From assembly GCA_905236615.1 (NCBI GenBank), contig CAJORC010000361.1, positions 1 to 7,424 of the forward strand: a stretch of DNA of 7,424 nucleotides, written 5' to 3'. The notes below the pieces were generated by a model. The model did not search any database. It was not told the DNA's origin and worked only from the letters and a program-made list of their open reading frames with translations. Positions 6,497 to 7,424 of this stretch are shown in pieces; the stretch's first letter is position 1; each line of letters begins with the position of its first letter. Origin of the DNA: an uncultured Lachnospiraceae bacterium. Lineage in GTDB: Bacteria; Bacillota; Clostridia; Lachnospirales; Lachnospiraceae. Position numbers and translations under genes: made by a program.

Positions 6497-7424
6497 ATGC
6501 AGAACTGTGCATTCGGTATCGATCTGGGTACCGGCAATATTAAGATTTATAACAACATGGATGGCATGATACTCAATAAGAAGAATATGATCGCCATTAT
6601 GAATAAGACTTCTCTTTTCGCTTACGGAGACGAAGCTTTTGAAATGTACGAGAAGGCTCCTTCAAACATAAGGATCTCTTATCCGCTGACCTACGGTGTT
6701 ATTGCGGATATTAAAGATATGCAGGATGTACTGAAGTGCTTTATTACCGATCTTACGGCAAAACAGAAGTACACCGGAGCAGATTTCTACGTTTCTGTTC
6801 CGAGTGATATCACGGAAGTTGAGAAAAGAGCATTCTATGATCTTATAAAGGATTCAAACGTTAAGGCTAAGACGATTAAAATGGTTGATAAAGCCATTGC
6901 CGATGGTCTTGGTCTTGATATTGATGTAAAGAATTCACAGGGTGTAATGGTAGTCGATGTAGGATTTGAGACATCCGAGATATCCATATTGTCGCTGGGT
7001 GGAATTGTCCTCTCAAAGCTTATAAAAGTGGGCGGAAGTAAATTTGACAGCTCGATTCAGGCAGCAGTCCGCAGAGAATTCAATCTTATAATCGGCGGAA
7101 AGACAGCAGAAAAATTAAAAATCGATCTTTCTGTAAATAAGAATCCTGAAGAGGATTCCATTGTATATGGACGTGATATCGTTACAGGACTTCCTGTAGA
7201 ACGCAAGATCCCCACAGAGCTTATTGACAGTGCCTTAAATGAGAATATTGCAAGCATTGTTGAGAATATTAAAGTTATTCTTGAGCGTACTCCACCAGAA
7301 CTTGCTGCTGATATTTATAAGCATGGTCTCTATTTATCAGGTGGTGCATCACAGGTATGTCATCTTGCGCAGAGACTTAGCAATGGTGTGGGTCTTAATG
7401 TTAATCTTGCAGAAGATCCTATCG
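6497..7424 (+). CDS. mreB: MreB-like actin homologue, divergent ATPase site (3' end outside window)
   Basis: The first 309 residues of an MreB/Mbl-type rod-shape protein are present, and the frame is open to the right edge. About 30 residues should be missing, since the family is about 335-345 aa. Family features include phosphate-1 GIDLGTGN (7-14), the GDEAFEMYEKAPSNIRISYPL segment (44-64), YGVIADI (66-72), VPSDITEVEKRA (101-112), SLGGIVLSKLIKVGG (166-180), REFNLIIGGKTAEKLKIDL (193-211), GRDIVTGLP (225-233), ERTPPELAADIYKHGLYLSGGAS (263-285) and LAEDPI (304-309). Two ATPase motifs are changed. Phosphate-2, normally DIGGGTTE, reads DVGFETSE (154-161). The usual IEEP before the AAAIG segment reads VDKA (130-133). 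No membrane-binding N-terminal helix is obvious. MreB filaments act under the membrane to steer wall synthesis; whether this copy hydrolyses ATP is doubtful. The locus (DUF4321-radC-mreB) is that of the ordinary mreB gene, so it may be the main copy or a specialised paralogue. Confidence 0.88.
   Translation, partial: MQNCAFGIDLGTGNIKIYNNMDGMILNKKNMIAIMNKTSLFAYGDEAFEMYEKAPSNIRISYPLTYGVIADIKDMQDVLKCFITDLTAKQKYTGADFYVSVPSDITEVEKRAFYDLIKDSNVKAKTIKMVDKAIADGLGLDIDVKNSQGVMVVDVGFETSEISILSLGGIVLSKLIKVGGSKFDSSIQAAVRREFNLIIGGKTAEKLKIDLSVNKNPEEDSIVYGRDIVTGLPVERKIPTELIDSALNENIASIVENIKVILERTPPELAADIYKHGLYLSGGASQVCHLAQRLSNGVGLNVNLAEDPI

Overview
The window is a compact, all-plus-strand stretch of a low-to-medium GC Firmicute chromosome. 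Gene content and protein sequence (a mutS-mutL-miaA run, a PF06838-type methionine gamma-lyase family gene, a DUF4321-radC-mreB run, endonuclease-type MutL with a DQHA motif, strong AGGAGG-like ribosome binding sites) point to Clostridia. The divergent MreB makes Lachnospiraceae my best guess. That placement is inference, since no rRNA or other decisive marker is present.

Region 1 (1-5408) looks like one transcription unit: the 3' half of mutS (open at the left edge), mutL (43 bp later), miaA (ATGA overlap with mutL) and a PLP-dependent methionine gamma-lyase/'aluminium resistance' family gene (2 bp after miaA). MutS recognises mismatches, and MutL is the latent nicking endonuclease that acts with it. 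MiaA prenylates A37 of tRNAs reading UNN codons. The PLP enzyme is of uncertain substrate and is placed here by position only.

Region 2 (5409-7424) starts after a short AT-rich gap with a possible promoter. It holds a two-helix DUF4321 membrane protein, radC, and an MreB-like gene cut by the right edge. This is the front of a typical clostridial mre (cell shape) cluster.

The most interesting points are three. The MreB-like protein has lost conserved actin-fold ATPase residues. The radC Shine-Dalgarno sequence is locked inside a near-perfect hairpin. An exact A-AAA-AAG slippery heptamer at the end of mutL could, by a -1 shift, fuse MutL in frame to MiaA. I see no mobile element, CRISPR array, rRNA or tRNA gene, and no gene on the minus strand. 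There is no gene-free stretch above 300 bases.
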